Shown: one piece after another, positions 63,907 through 64,000 of the stretch
Numbering within the stretch: position 1 is the first letter of the stretch
How the letters are laid out: every line of letters begins with the position of its first letter
NCBI RefSeq assembly: GCF_001027745.1
Contig: NZ_LECU01000004.1
Location: 1 to 64,000, forward strand
Direction: 5' to 3'
DNA length: 64,000 nucleotides
From: Pedobacter sp. BMA
GTDB taxonomy: Bacteria; Bacteroidota; Bacteroidia; Sphingobacteriales; Sphingobacteriaceae
Translations under genes and position numbers: made by a program
The notes under the pieces: model-generated
Seen by the model: the letters and a program-made list of their open reading frames with translations, nothing else
Told to the model about the DNA's origin: nothing
Databases searched by the model: none

Positions 63907-64000
63907 ATGTTCGAAAAGCTATTTAGAAAAAAATCTATTTCCAAGATATTAAAAGATGCAGCAAGCGGTTATGGCGATCATGAAAATACACTTCACAAAA
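63907..64000 (+). CDS. APC-family amino acid permease, 5' fragment (cut by window)
   Basis: The first 31 codons of a gene running off the right edge. MFEKLFRKKSISKILKDAAS and a Gly/His-rich segment resemble the cytosolic N-termini of CAT-type amino acid permeases, which begin with an LFRKK block followed by an L-K-R-T-L motif. A -7-like TAAGTTTG is at 63876-63883. With so little sequence the family is tentative. Confidence 0.6.
   Translation, partial: MFEKLFRKKSISKILKDAASGYGDHENTLHK

Overview
The window looks like a chromosome segment of a Bacteroidota bacterium, most likely family Sphingobacteriaceae (Pedobacter-like). The signs are promoters of the TTTG-N19-TAnnTTTG type, a scarcity of Shine-Dalgarno sequences, Bacteroidota-specific families (DUF4835, DUF6089, PorT, CarboxypepD_reg-like proteins, DUF4394, DUF4468), a long-form PurF, and futalosine-type UbiA next to UbiE. 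The genus is inferred from gene content only. Almost everything is chromosomal core. I see no phage, insertion sequence, CRISPR array, tRNA, integrated element or biosynthetic cluster.

Layout. 1-1183: non-coding. It holds three tandem consensus promoters firing leftward out of the window (probably an rRNA operon just off the left edge) and an isolated two-arm hairpin. 1184-8810 (+): bamD, rpoZ-like, coaBC, a DUF4835/PorD-like gene, then a blaI-blaR1-type pair with its own two-operator promoter, then recN. 8853-13513 (+): two paralogous CarboxypepD_reg-like secreted proteins, a PA0069-type radical SAM protein and an ATP-grasp enzyme. 13576-16778 (-): a CAP lipoprotein and clpC. 16779-17550: non-coding, with an orphan intrinsic terminator suggesting a small RNA. 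17551-21327 (+): a small secreted protein, a DUF4394 lipoprotein and ettA. 21414-24077 (-): SGNH hydrolase, DUF1456 protein, DbpA-like helicase and a small protein. 24288-31429: YkuK-like RNase H fold, SRPBCC, DUF4468, a porin-amt pair, a TIGR01212 radical SAM protein and an APC permease. 31748-37693 (+): membrane pyrophosphatase, APC permease, phosphate-type porin and MarC, then a possible 35-residue membrane microprotein.

37875-46785: RsmB-like methyltransferase, a binding-protein-like lipoprotein, guaA, a dCMP deaminase-type gene, a FucP-type sugar transporter, LysE and purF. 47062-55901 (-) is an envelope-assembly operon read leftward: alpha/beta hydrolase, CBS protein, nadK, DUF6089/PorG-like, uppS, bamA, two ompH (skp) genes, murI. 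56080-58948 (-): YqeY, SDR, porT and ubiE. 59083-62290 (+): engB, a UbiA/MqnP-like prenyltransferase and an M3 oligopeptidase. 62416-63636 (-): a Bcr/CflA efflux protein. The start of another APC permease runs off the right edge.

How the genes fit together. The main theme is outer-membrane biogenesis: BamD and BamA, two Skp-like chaperones, UppS and MurI for peptidoglycan. Three probable type IX secretion components (PorD-like, PorG-like, PorT) each sit inside a different housekeeping neighbourhood. A second theme is purine and cofactor metabolism (guaA, purF, dCMP deaminase, coaBC, nadK, menaquinone steps). Several ORF-caller starts were corrected because the predicted TTG start is the end of a -7 promoter element, and several genes look leaderless. 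I found no clearly undescribed multi-gene system. The best leads are the BlaI operator pair with its repeat-bearing M56 protease, the altered catalytic motifs in CoaBC, the orphan terminator, and the long hairpin between bamA and ompH.
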